A stretch of 64,000 nucleotides of DNA, from positions 186,001 to 250,000 of the forward strand of contig JAJEKV010000329.1 in the NCBI GenBank assembly GCA_021234155.1, in the 5' to 3' direction. The translations under genes and the position numbers were made by a program. The notes under the pieces are model-generated. The model worked only from the letters and a program-made list of their open reading frames with translations, made no database searches and was not told the origin of the DNA. Positions 1 to 9,121 of this stretch are shown here, piece after piece; the first letter of the stretch is position 1, and each line of letters starts with the position of its first letter. The stretch is from Isoetes taiwanensis (taxonomy: Eukaryota; Streptophyta; Lycopodiopsida; Isoetales; Isoetaceae).

Positions 1-602
1 AAATGATCCTCACATTGCATTCTTGCCAAGTTTTTGCAAGGGGCAAAGACTATGCGACAAATAGAGTCATTAGGTGGCTAGGAAAATGGCTTTTCGCAAA
101 GGCATAGGTTCTATAAACATTTGTGTTTTATAAATCATATGGGGATTTTCAACAAGAAACACAAGCCTGTGGCTAGGGTAGAGTTTCGAAACATGGGCTT
201 CGAAAAAAACAAGGACCTATTTTTTTTGTTTTTTGCGTTTTTTTATGATATATGCAAGACTAAGCAACAATGGGTAGGATTGAAAAAAATGGTATTTTGG
301 GCAACGACTATGGGCCTAATTTTTTGTTTTTAGTGATGTATATGCAAGACTAGGGAGAGGAAAGCATTGGAAAAATTAAGGCTATGGAATGGAACCTATG
401 GCTAAAATGAAAATGGAAAACAGGCATAAACAGGAAAGGCAAATGGGATCTTGTTCCAGCAACATCTATGCCATGGTAACTCCTCCATGGCCTTGTTATG
501 CTGATAAAGCACTACAAGAGGTGCTCCAACACAACAGGTCTTCATCTGATTCTTTTTCCAATCTGTTACATATTAGATAGTAATGATGCCCAAAAACAAA
601 AT
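1..602. other. no gene recognised
   Basis: AT-rich sequence with short open frames only. Several frames contain runs such as poly-T and repeated words like 'atatgcaagacta', suggesting old repeat DNA. The part next to 603 may be a decayed continuation of the copia fragment, but I could not align it to a polyprotein domain. Confidence 0.5.
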
Positions 603-738
603 GGTGCCTACTTCTTCATGTAGATCGCCATTGAGAAAAGCATTGTTGAAATCCATCTGATGAATATGAAAACGATTGTGAGTGGCATATGCAAGAGTAC
701 TGCGTACAGAGGCCATTTTGACAACGGGTGCGTATGTG
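603..738 (-). pseudogene. Ty1/copia reverse transcriptase fragment
   Basis: Read on the minus strand this stretch gives about 45 uninterrupted residues with TYAPVVKM, then HIHQMDF, then AFLNGDLHEE. In Ty1/copia polyproteins these are the start of the reverse transcriptase domain (usual form ...TYAPVVK..., ...QMDVKTAFLNG.L.EE...), where the D of QMD is a catalytic metal ligand. The D is kept. No continuation into the YVDD region is visible downstream (lower coordinates), and no LTRs are visible, so it is a short relic. It lies outside the inverted ends of the neighbouring transposon, so I treat it as older host repeat DNA. Confidence 0.8.
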
Positions 739-815
739 CGCTCAGACTACCCTTGCATAGAGCACCCTTGATTTGCCCCTTTCTGACTTTCTCTCTCTAG
801 GGTTTACAATCTCTC

Positions 816-861
816 TCTAGCCTCAAAACCCCCAAAAAGGTGCTCTGACCACAACACGATT
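816..861. repeat. left flank: half of a repeat interrupted by the transposon
   Basis: Sequence with AACCCCCAAAAAGGTGCTC followed by GACC..., then CACGATT (855-861). The same order (AACCCCCAAAAAGGTGCTCGACCGCGATTTTTGAG) occurs intact at 9205-9241 within the right flank. Here it stops at CACGATT, where the transposon end begins, and CACGATT plus the rest of the repeat (TTGAGTCCCC...) resumes at 9123. This supports an insertion at this point. Confidence 0.6.
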
Positions 862-912
862 GCAAATTAAACGGGAGTGTTGCATCACTCCCGTTTCAAA
901 GATTCCCTTTAA
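860..912 (+). repeat. left terminal inverted repeat of the transposon
   Basis: The outer 18 bases match the right end (9097-9114) at 16 positions in inverted orientation. It also contains its own hairpin: AAACGGGAGTG, a 6 base gap TTGCAT, then CACTCCCGTTT. The inner part CAAAGATTCCCTTT is shared with the right end. Confidence 0.6.
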
Positions 913-1441
913 AAAAACACCAAGTTTCTAAAATAAGCCTTTTTTTGATAGTTGTTGAGAATTTCTAGAGGTTCGCATTTTTTTTCATGCCATTTTGGCC
1001 CATCATTAGACGAAAACTTTGTACTTATGAAACAGAAATCATAAAAATAGCGAAATTTAGGCATAGACTTGAAGAGACTGAAAGCATTACAGAAAACAAG
1101 CACCAGAATAGAAAGGAAAAAAAAGTACTATGTTTTTAATAAATTGTTGTACATCAATATTGAAGATTCATTGTAATAAATAATGATAATTTAAATATGC
1201 AGAGTCAAAGATCTACATCATAGTCCTCCTCATTCTTTTGCCGCTCTACGCCATCTCGCCCTTCGTTCTATCTTGCTCCTTCTTTGGGAGACTTGAGTTT
1301 TTATCCTCCTTGTCCTTGGAATGGTAGCTAAAGCTACTTCTTTAAGCTCTCGCAAAGGTTGCCTCATCGTCTAGTGAGTGGAGAATGGAGGTCAGTATCT
1401 CGGAGGACGTTAGTTTAGCATAATCGATGAAGACTTGGCCC

Positions 1442-1870
1442 CTAGCTCTTGATGTTCATCCGTAAAGTAGGTAAAGCAGCCAGTCTCATCTTCACAAAAT
1501 TAACAGCATCCTTATCAATATCCACGGCTACACAGTTGCGGCCCTTCTTAAGTGCACATGCGATAGTAGTACCAGAACCAGAGAAAGCATCAAGCACCCA
1601 GTCTCCTGGACGCGAGAACATGTCCAGGAGATGGTTGATGAGCTTTTGTGGTTTCTAGTAGTGATTCACAATCCTGCCTTATGCAGTTGGGTCCTGCAAT
1701 TTCAGAACATCGCTGGAAACTCAAGGACGTTTGAGAAGTTTTGACAAAGGCAAATGTTGAAGTGTTCCATGGTCCTCTTCCCATCAAAACTCCAATAAGC
1801 TACATGAAGGTACTCTACCTTGCTAAGCAACCTTGGTCCTCCACCATGGTAGTTGATGTTCGTTTTGTAC
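1442..1870 (-). pseudogene. methyltransferase exon with motif I (SAM binding), C-terminal
   Basis: Last exon. The acceptor is TTTTACTAG before 1870 and the stop is the TAG at 1442-1444. In frame it reads RIVNHY, a stop, then KPQKLINHLLDMFSRPGD, WVLDAFSGSGTTIACALKKG, RNCVAVDIDKDAV. The core VLDAFSGSGTT (about 1565-1597) is the SAM-binding motif I of the N6_N4_Mtase family (usual form VLDPFAGSGTT), and the preceding KP..L...L is the typical approach to it. The acidic D in VAVDID matches motif II. The upstream half (YHGGGPRLLSK...EHFNICLCQNFS) is open in another frame, so at least one frameshift lies near 1700. The stop within HY-stop-KPQK is probably a point mutation. Confidence 0.8.
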
Positions 1871-2004
1871 CTAGTAAAACATTTAAAGTGATGTTTACTT
1901 AGCAAAAACAAGAACACACTTCGAAAACGAGAAGCAGGAAATACTATTCCGGAATACACTACGTAAGCAAAGAGAAAAGTAATCAGATTTCGAATAAGAC
2001 TTAC
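1871..2004 (-). other. intron containing one palindrome
   Basis: 134 bp between donor CAGTAAGTC (GT at 2004-2003) and acceptor CTAG (AG at 1872-1871). It contains one copy of the ATTCCGGAATACAC palindrome at about 1948-1961, the same word that forms the arrays at 2793-3010 and 4967-5150. Confidence 0.55.
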
Positions 2005-2440
2005 TGCATAAGGTTTTCATATATCCGAACCGGAGAACCAAAGTGGTTTTAAAAGTCGATTCTACCAAGCCGCATCGCATGCTCGAATGGAAAGTAACTA
2101 AACGCCAATGTTTAGCCGTTGTAGATCTGCTTTGATTCCATCAATAAAAGCATTAAACTCTGAAAATTTGAAGGGCTGGTCGTCATATCTCGGCTGTCTT
2201 TAAGCTTAAACCCGTAGGGAAGATCAGCAATAACCAAAGTGAAGTCCCGTGGCTTAACCGTCCGGACTAGGTTCGATTGCAATCACCATGAATGATTGAA
2301 TATAAATTGTTTTGATCAAACATGCGGAATCTCTCGTAGTCGGATGGTTCTAACTCACGATTCTTACGTCGACTAACGACCTCTCTTCCCGTCGTTTCTA
2401 ACCAAATGCATGAAGCCCTCGGGGAAGGTCTTTGTTTTTC
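2005..2440 (-). pseudogene. methyltransferase exon with motif IV
   Basis: Minus strand reads RELEPSDYERFRMFDQNN, LYSIIHGDCNRT, then after a one-base shift LVRTVKPRDFTLVIADLPYG (motif about 2211-2227), FKLKDSRD, and after a second shift YDDQPFKFSEFNAFIDGIKA. The pattern 'ii.GDC...l.....DLI.aDPPY' is the canonical entry of N4/N6 amino-methyltransferases; here the catalytic tetrad is DLPY rather than DPPY, NPPY or SPPY. The exon ends at the donor GCAGTAAGTC (2005). The upstream acceptor is uncertain, near 2440. Whether DLPY is ancestral to this lineage or a mutation of this dead copy cannot be told from one copy. Confidence 0.75.
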
Positions 2441-2518
2441 TTTTTGCTCGAGGAAAACATGACAACAACCGTAAGGAGATCGTGGTGTGCAAAGGCGAGG
2501 AATGTTGAGAGTACTTAC

Positions 2519-2655
2519 CCACCCTCAAAATTTGGTGCATATTGCACAATTCGTCGAAGCCGGTGGCTGAGTGGTAGAGTTCCTTGCACCTTTCCCATGT
2601 CTCTACGTTTATTTGCTCCATCAAACATGTTTGACATGTTATGACGCTCTTTTGG
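2519..2655 (-). pseudogene. short internal exon of the methyltransferase gene
   Basis: A 137 bp block framed by a good acceptor (CGTCTTGCAG, AG at 2657-2656) and donor (GTGGGTAAGTAC, GT at 2518-2517). One frame gives MEQINVETWERCKELYH, then TGFDELCNMHQILRV, and looks protein-like; another frame is also open across it. No known domain recognised. Its place between the helical block and the motif IV exon suggests a linker. Confidence 0.5.
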
Positions 2656-3072
2656 CTGCAAGACGTTAAGGAAACAATGAGTTAAAAGTAAGAAACAAGG
2701 CAAAGAAGAAGAAAAACAAATAAAAGTCAAGCTAAATGTATTTCGAATACAAAACCGGTTAATCGGTGATGTTACCTCTAAACAAAATGCATTGTGTATT
2801 CGAATACACATTGCTTCTCGAAGAAAGCAATGTGTATTCCGGAATACACAATATTTTTTTAGAAGAGGACATGTGTATTCCGAATACACATGGCTTCCTT
2901 TACATGGGCAATGTATTCCGAATACACATTGCTTGTCTCTAGAAAAGCATTGTGTATTCCGAATACACAATTGCCCATGTGAAGAAAGGTATGTGTATTC
3001 CGAATACACTATCTACCCCATGTTTTTGGGACTCTAACGCCTAAAGAGTAAAGTTTGTGGCGTAGATCTTAC
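2656..3072 (-). other. intron hosting a palindrome array
   Basis: 417 bp intron with donor CAAGTAAGATC at 3072 and acceptor TTGCAG at 2656. More than half of it is the regular palindrome array 2793-3010. Its borders are among the clearest splice signals in the window. Confidence 0.55.
2793..3010. repeat. array of six palindromes at about 40 bp spacing
   Basis: Six copies of TGTGTATTCCGAATACACA-like palindromes start near 2793, 2831, 2871, 2911, 2951 and 2991, so the period is 38-41 bp. The centre is TTCGAA, TTCCGAA or TTCCGGAA. The 20 bp between copies is not random: several gaps hold TTGCTT/AAGCAA or CATGGG words that extend the inverted symmetry. There are no cas-like genes and this is plant DNA, so it is not CRISPR. 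Confidence 0.9.
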
Positions 3073-3330
3073 TTGTGCAATTCCTTTGACATTTCTTCTA
3101 GGCTAAACTCCTTGTCAACAACTTTTTGGAGAAGCCTCTCCAGTAATCTCTCGTGGTCTGAGAAGCCCGCATTTCTCCGCAGACGGTAATGGTCATTTCT
3201 TTTTGGGCACGCGGATGATTTTTCTTGGCTGTCTCCTTGCCCTTGCTCTTTAACTCCCCTCGCTTGAACATTGAAAATATCTCGCCTTGGAGTTCCCAAA
3301 TCTGTTCAAAAGATTTCACGTGAGATAGTT
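3073..3330 (-). pseudogene. helical exon of the methyltransferase gene
   Basis: Two overlapping minus frames join through a one-base shift near 3190: FEQIWELQGEIFSMFKRGEL, KSKGKETAKKNHPRAQKEM, then RRNAGFSDHERLLERLLQKV, VDKEFSLEEMSKELHK, ending at a strong splice donor (AAGTAAGATC). The content is charged and helix-rich, typical of a linker following a ParB-like domain. No catalytic motif is visible. Confidence 0.55.
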
Positions 3331-3573
3331 GATTTGTTATTCGAATACGCTTTTGTGCTTACCTTGCCATCTCTAAAAGCTAATTGAAACCGGTTATCGT
3401 GGCCAATAAGAGATCGCCTTTTATTGGCCTCGTCATATTTTAGGGCAAAGATTCAATGGCACACGCCTCCTTAAGCTCCAAGGAAAACGCTGGGCTTCTT
3501 CAGTCCTCACCGCACTTTTCCTTGAAAATTACATTATTCTCGTGCATGAACGGATCTTGTCGATTTAAGCTCA

Positions 3574-3905
3574 TCTTTAGTTTATATTCGTTGTCGCGAT
3601 TGTGGGGTGTTGGCAACGATTTTCACTTCTTCATCGGGTAAGACCACAGTAGAGCGGCCAAGCAGAGGAGGGCGGAGAGGTACCTCGGGTTCTTCTTCTC
3701 TTTGTAAAGTTGCCTTCTTGCCTTGAAGCTGTGATTGCCTCCCAAGACGTAGTGAGTGTAGGTCTCTGCGTTTTCTCTGTCATAGTCCCGGGGTTTTTTA
3801 CCGCTGCTCCTCGTCAACAAGGACAACTATTGGGGCCACATGAGCATTTGATTGCTCCTTATTCTCGTCTTTCAGGTTCCTCAAGTGATTGCGTAAATTT
3901 TAAGT
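3574..3905 (-). pseudogene. ParB/Srx-like domain block
   Basis: Minus strand reads LRNLKDENKEQSNAHVAPIV, VLVDEEQR, then after a shift NAETYTHYVLGGNHSFKA, RRQLYKEKKNPRYLSAL, then after more shifts VKIVANTHNRDNEYKLKMS. The pattern 'PIVV....YVLGGNHS..A...L' matches ParB-like nuclease-fold domains (usual: P.vV....g.y.vi.G.hR..A), and '(A)..HNRDNE' resembles the stretch that follows this domain in bacterial ParB/methylase proteins. The GGNH core lies at about 3732-3750. The block is broken by a stop after DEEQR and by two frameshifts. Confidence 0.6.
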
Positions 3906-4253
3906 AACCTGAAGTGGCCTTTCACCAGCTTCATTTTTGGTGGAAGCTTCATACAAGTGGATCGGCAAATAAATAACACCTTGCACAAACTTGTGCGGTG
4001 TTTATCTCCTCCATTTTTTCAGATGTTTTATCAACTTTTTTTTTTCTTTGATAGCAACACCAGGTGCTTTGCCTTTCCCTTCTTCTTCTTTTGTGCCTCA
4101 GGAGCATCTTCTGTTGCAATCAAAGCCGTTTGCTTTTTTTTAGGCTCTTTAGCGGCAACGGTTTGCCTTTGCCACTTTGGTGGTGGTGACGGTGGCCTTT
4201 TCGTCGGACACTGATGGACTCCCAGATGGTGATGCACCGCCGGGCTATCCGGG

Positions 4254-4725
4254 TTATCTTCCCCTTCTTCTCGACTTCGCAGGGGAAGTCCTCGTTATTA
4301 GCTCGAACGTAGTTAATGATGGAACAGGCGACTTCTTGTTCAGGTAGTGAGAAACATACTTGTAAAGAGGATGTGGATTTACTTTCACAACTCTAAGGTA
4401 TGATTCATCAACATGAATAAAGCCTTGGGATGTCTGAAAAGAAAGTCTCCCTTCCTGACCGGACTCCCCAGCTACCTCACTGACGGCCTGGATGGTGCCC
4501 ATGCAGACAAATTCCCTGTCATCGTACCTTTTGGTTCCGTGGCTCGAAACGGACATGTAGAAAAAGTCGCAGCCGTACTTTCTGAAGTACCCCTTGTAAA
4601 GAACCATTGAGTCTGGAAGTTTTCGTAGATAGCTGGCGCAGCTGACTCCTCAAGCCTTCTCTGTGGGTGCGGTTTTTGTACGACTTTGAGGGGCCTTTTC
4701 TGTTGTTTCTTGCTGTTGTCTTGTC
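4254..4725 (-). pseudogene. N-terminal block of the ParB/methyltransferase gene
   Basis: An open minus frame of 117 residues, MVLYKGYFRKYGCDFFYMSV to ITRTSPAKSRRRGR, possibly spliced from an acceptor TTTGCACAG near 4730. It is compact and protein-like (YDDREFVCMGTIQAVSEVAG; TSQGFIHVDESYLRVVKV). I do not recognise the domain. A Lys-rich, Pro-rich stretch follows toward 3990 (KKKKGKAKHLVLLSKKKK), probably a nuclear-localisation or linker region. Because it shares strand and spacing with the ParB block it is read as the same gene. Confidence 0.45.
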
Positions 4726-4966
4726 TGTGCAAATTGTTTGTAAACACGACCTTGTTAGAGAAAAAAAAGATGGCAAAAACTGTTCCAGAATACAAAATGT
4801 CTTGCAAAAAGGGAAAAAAGAGGGCAAAAAGAGGACAAAAATGCCAAAAAAGCACTGCAATCTTGACAAAAAAACTGGTCTAAACAAGCTTTAAATGCAG
4901 CAAAAACGCCTAGATTAACTAAAAATCGCATGGAAAAGTAACCTCTTAAAACCTAAAAACACGAAA

Positions 4967-5150
4967 GTGTATTCCGGAATACACTTTTGCTTTCACTTTC
5001 AGAAAAGTATGGCCGGATATACTTTTGCTTTCACCGGAAAGTGTAGAAAAAGTGTATTCCGGAATACACTTTCGCCTTCGACTGAAGGCCAAAGTGTATT
5101 CCGGAATACACTTTCGCCTTCGAGTGAAAGCAAAAGTGTATTCGGGAATA
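4967..5150. repeat. second palindrome array (GTGTATTCCGGAATACAC)
   Basis: Four good copies and one diverged copy (GTATGGCCGGATATAC) of AAAGTGTATTCCGGAATACACTTT-type palindromes at about 4969, 5006, 5053, 5095 and 5135, roughly 37-46 bp apart. Spacers are again partly symmetric (TTTGCTTTCAC, TTCGCCTTCGA...). Half sites continue to 5400 (CGGAATACAG 5221, CGGAATACG 5359, GTGTATTCCAGAATAG 5392). The array lies just upstream of both divergent genes. Confidence 0.9.
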
Positions 5151-5550
5151 AGAAACAGACATGCAAATGATTGTACGTTGTACTTTCTTACTGACCTGTC
5201 CATGTTCTCTCTATGTAAATCGGAATACAGTCTCTGAATATTATAATCGGATACTGGCTATTGGGCGACTTGAGCTCAGAGACTGGAATACGCAACTGAA
5301 GGCGCCGAAATTTCCTTTTAAAGGTATCATTTTCGTCTTGCTCTTTTTCTATGTGATGCGGAATACGTTCAGCTTTACTATCCTACTCTTGTGTATTCCA
5401 GAATAGCTTTTATTTTGACTTTCACTTGATTAGTACTGGAACTTCTACTTGTACTACGTGGGCGGTATTAGGAATAAGAAAAAGCTCAGATTACAGAAAG
5501 TTTTCAAATCTCTTTACATTTTGCGCTTGTCAAGATGACGAACCGCTTAC
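5151..5550. other. intergenic region between the two divergent transposon genes
   Basis: No coding sequence recognised. It holds degenerate half-palindromes of the GGAATAC type and would be the shared promoter region if the two genes are divergently transcribed. No convincing TATA box chosen. Confidence 0.4.
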
Positions 5551-5934
5551 GTGAACAAGCTTCCACCACCTTTTGTTGTCTCAAGCTCGCCGGTTCCGAG
5601 GACACGCTTTGGGAACAACGCCATTTCTAGTGAAGACCGCATTCTCGAAGTCCTACCTGCGCTTCATCGTTGTTGCTTCTCGAAGACACACCGAGTCCAA
5701 AGACATAACAGACTTCCACCACCCTTCCAACCGTCACCAAGTCCTCGTGAGACAAACACACTGGCATCTCCTTCCAAAGAATCACCACTAGTTCGGAGCG
5801 GGTTGCCACCACCCTTTGTTCCATCCCCGGGACCTGCAGAAGCTCCACAACAAAGGGTGCTGAAGAACAAGCTACCCCCCTTTTATAGTTTAAGCCCCTT
5901 CGTGCAAACATACAAGGAACATGAAAACACGTAA
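5551..5934 (+). pseudogene. proline-rich N-terminal repeats (LPPPF) of the plus-strand gene
   Basis: An open plus frame of 127 residues with four repeats: KLPPPFVVSSSPVP, RLPPPFQPSPSPRETN, GLPPPFVPSPGPAE, KLPPFYSLSPF, spaced 23-48 residues. Low-complexity Pro/Ser tails like this are common at N-termini of transposase-like proteins. It ends at a stop 90 bp before the next plus-strand block, in a different frame, so it is either an upstream exon or part of the same decayed gene. Confidence 0.4.
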
Positions 5935-6027
5935 GACCGTGAGATTCACTACAATTCTCTCACCCGGGACTTCACTACAAATGAGGACGACGCTCCAGCA
6001 TGCACTCCTCTTCACACAACAACGGTT

Positions 6028-8754
6028 GTGACACATGGATTTGCAGAATTCCAGTCCGCTCTAAAGGAGATGTTTGCAAGAACTCCTTTTCAAGATGGTA
6101 CAAGAACAGCTGATGCCACAACCTCTTATGGGCCATCGCCATCCTTTAACACTGTACCCCCGCCTATTCCGGGAACAACTTCACGTGGTCTGTTTTCCTC
6201 TACAAGCACACCACTCAGGACAGAGGAAGTCACCCCCAGAGTAGAAGTTTCATCAGAAGATGAAGACACCAACGAGGAACAAAGAGATTACATGTTCTCA
6301 AGCCAATCTTCAAAGAAATTCAAGGTGGATTTTGGTTTGAGGGCGTGCTCCTCTGCAAGAAGAAGAAATCTTATGGATGAACACAAAATGAGGAGACTTT
6401 TGAGAACTAAATGCTGCTCATTGGGTTGCATCAACAGATTTAATATGGCTAAATTACGAGCAGTTAGAGACAACTACAGTTCCATGACATTGGCAGACCA
6501 GAATGCCTACTTAGCTTATCATGTAAGACCAGACCGCAACACCTTCTTGCACTACATTAACCGTCAAGAAGTTTGCCAGAAATGCTTTATGGTTGTCCAC
6601 CGTTTAGGGTCCACCGTAATGTCCAGAATACACAAAAAGGCGGACAAAAATCCAAAGAATCGATGATCATTGTGGGCCAAGAAGAGTTGTAACCATGCAT
6701 GCCCTTCTTTCTTTGTGTCATGGATGGAGAAATATTTTAGAGAAACATGTGAGAAGCTACCTAACAAAGCAACATGTATCATTTAACCGATAACATCACC
6801 AAAAAGATGTTTTTAATGAGTACAAAGAGACTTGCACTTTCGGCCAAAGACATCTCTTACTCACACTTCACCGGAAAATTGGAAAAGTGAATTCGGTCTT
6901 GTGAAAATTCCTAAAAACATAGAATGTCCGCTTGCTCGAGGTGTGCAGTAATTAAAGAGTCAACGAGAAACCGCAAAAGACAGAGGGTAAAGAAGTAAGC
7001 TCATGTTCTCCAATCTCTCACTTGTTTTGAGAAAATGTTTTGACCTGATTTCTTCTACAGATATTGTGCAATGTAACCTTTGCGGACATCGTGAACAACA
7101 AGCAGCAGAGAGAAGAAAGCTTGCCAAGCATAGAAAAAAAGCTCTTGAACGTCCACTGCAATACATGTCTGTTGTGATTGATGGAATGGACCAAAAAAAA
7201 AACAACTCTACCACATTTCTTGAACATTCCTAAGGATGTGCCAGAGGAATGTTTTGTTAAGGTCCACCTTGTAGGAGCTATGGTCTTCAAAGGAAGTCTA
7301 AAGTGCAAAAGTATTTTTGACGATCCAAACTTGCATGGTGACGAACCTCACAATTACAATTCTTAACAAGGTCCTCAGGCGAGCAAGAGCAATTACCACC
7401 AGTGCTTTATCTGCAACTTGACAATACTACAAGGGAGAACAAGAATCAAACACTCTTTGCGTACTGTGCCATGTTAGTGGAGCTAGGGATCTTTAGAAAA
7501 GTGAAGCTCGGTTTCTTACTTGTAGGCCACACTCATGATCAGATTGACCAAATGTTCAAGAGATTTTACGGCGCCTTTAGAAGGAAGAAGGCTTTTCGTC
7601 TTCCTTCTTTAGTCGAATTATTGAAGATTCTTACACTCCTACCCAAAGGGTCGATCTTCTTAAAGAGACCGCTGATTTTAGAGAGTTTGTTTTCTCTCAA
7701 CGCTCAAACAGAACAAGCCGTGAACAAGTTGAATGATCTCACCTTTTCAAAGATCATATCAAGTTCTACTTGAAGGATGGCCAAAGCTTCTTACAGGGGA
7801 AGAAGTATACCACAACCAAGGACTGAGTCCACCGGAGGGATTACGCTTCCTTAAATATATTCCGGACACTTCCTTCATAGAGCCGTCTTTGAACAACTTC
7901 CTCTCAAAAATCCTAAGGAGTCCAAGGTAAGAAAAGTACCCCGAGTCATCCTTAAAAGCCATTGAAAATGGAATTTCCTCAAAGCTTTAAGTACTTAGAA
8001 GAAGATCGGATGTGGTGGAGTAATTTCTTTTCTAACAGAAAATTGTTGTACAAAATATAGCTCTAAGACAGTTGCAAGAACCATTTCAATGGCCTAACAC
8101 CTTCCATCAACCCCAAAGACCAAGGTGTCCAAGCAAAGGCTACATTTGCACCGCAGTAGAAGACGAGGAGGACCGAAGTCATGTACCCTCGGACCAAGAC
8201 GCAGAATGAGCCTCAAGGTAATATCACGAAATTACCAAAGGTATGCTAATTGCTCTTCCGATCGAGGAGGATGACAAAGGTCGCACTGCTCGATAGCAAA
8301 AAGTGCTTGACACGGTCAAGGAGGAAGGCTTAGTCACTAAACTCAAGATTCATTGGCTTGCAACACGCCTCGAAAAATGCTTTTGAAGGTAGATATGAGT
8401 TAGAAATGAGAAGCCAAGGAAAAGGGAGAAAGTCCAAGAAGGTGGGTTGTAGACGAAAGCTGAACCTTAATGACGTGACTATTTTGTGCTATGATTTTAA
8501 ATTGAAATCGACAATCATCTACGAGAAGAAGACTATCAATTTGCTTAAAAAGCTTGTAATTACGAAGAAGATGATGAAGAAGGTGGTGACAATGCTTCAC
8601 CGTCTGTTGATAGTGATGAGGAAGATAACTCAAGCACTTCCTCGGATGTTGATGAAAGAAGTGAAGGTGATGACGATGGCATAAATGAACATGAAGACGT
8701 CCTGGATCCCTCTCTCTCATCACTCCTCACACTTTTGCACATAACCGAGTCTTA
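6028..8754 (+). pseudogene. DUF7869-type transposase-like protein, decayed
   Basis: Plus-strand remnant in several frames. Block 1 (6028-6666, 212 residues): acidic/Ser-rich start, then RRLLRTKCCSLGCINRF and VCQKCFMVVHRLGSTVMSRI, matching the Cys-rich entry of this family ('C......F.... R..Y..L...... VC..AF...lG.s...l'). Block 2 (7060-7200): CNLCGHREQQ and YMSVVIDGMDQKK. Block 3 (7396-7773): VLYLQLDNTTRENKN and FLLVGHTHDQIDQMF. The acidic residues of IDGMDQ (about 7180), QLDN (7420) and GHTHDQID (7525-7548) are the conserved positions of the domain I know as DUF7869, probably a transposase-like nuclease. Block 4 (about 7745-8010): WVPPEG-type tail. End: acidic tail EEDDEEGGDN...VDSDEEDN, stop at 8754. 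At least five frameshifts or stops. Confidence 0.75.
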
Positions 8755-9050
8755 GAAAACATTTGAATTTTGATGTGAATATGAAGATTCTATCTTCAAA
8801 TTTTGAGAATACTACAGTTTCAATTACTGGACTTACTTCAATTTTTTTGTTAAATATTTTATCCACTGAAATTAGAGTTTCTCTCTTTTAAAACATACTT
8901 TAAGAACATTCTTTTTGCTAAGAAAAGTGACACTTTAAAAAAGTCAATTCCTTCGTTGTAAAAAAATTAGTCATTTGGGGGTCAAAATAGAATTTCATGC
9001 ATCTTTTTTTTTTTTTTAACCTCATTTTACCCCTTTTTAAAAAAAAAAAA
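8755..9050. other. AT-rich subterminal region, no gene
   Basis: Runs of T and A (9007-9019, 9041-9052) and no coding pattern. It is the 3' flank of the plus-strand gene leading to the right transposon end. Confidence 0.5.
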
Positions 9051-9114
9051 AGGAATCTTTGAGGAATATTCCTTTTGCTCTCGTTTCAATGATTTGCTCC
9101 CGTTTAATACGCAA
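9050..9114 (-). repeat. right terminal inverted repeat of the transposon
   Basis: Minus-strand reading TTGCGTATTAAACGGGAG (9114-9097) pairs with the left end. Inside it AAAGGAATCTTTG and GCTCTCGTTTC correspond to the CAAAGATTCC and CACTCCCGTTTC words near 880-910. Confidence 0.6.
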
Positions 9115-9121
9115 CTTTGTT

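Larger units (their letters stand above)
1442..4725 (-). pseudogene. ParB-like / N4-N6 DNA methyltransferase gene, decayed, multi-exon
   Basis: Minus-strand gene remnant in at least six blocks that can be read in order: N-terminal block (4254-4725), Lys-rich linker (about 3990-4240), ParB-like block (3574-3905), helical block (3073-3319), short exon (2519-2655), methyltransferase motif IV block (2005-2440) and motif I block (1442-1870). The motif order (IV before I) is that of beta-class amino-methyltransferases. Good GT-AG intron borders are seen at 3072/2656 and 2004/1871 and a donor at 2518. At least three frameshifts and one internal stop show it is dead. The combination of a ParB/Srx-fold domain with an N6_N4-type methyltransferase is known in bacteria and phages; here it sits in spliced plant DNA next to a transposase-like gene. 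Product inferred: a DNA-modifying protein (N6-adenine or N4-cytosine). Confidence 0.72.

Noticed and set aside
1590-1787. Other-frame minus ORF overlapping the methyltransferase exon
   Set aside because: Shadow frame; the methyltransferase motif I frame explains the sequence better.
2793-3010. CRISPR-like array of about 40 bp period
   Set aside because: Repeats are palindromes with partly symmetric spacers inside a plant intron, and there are no cas genes.
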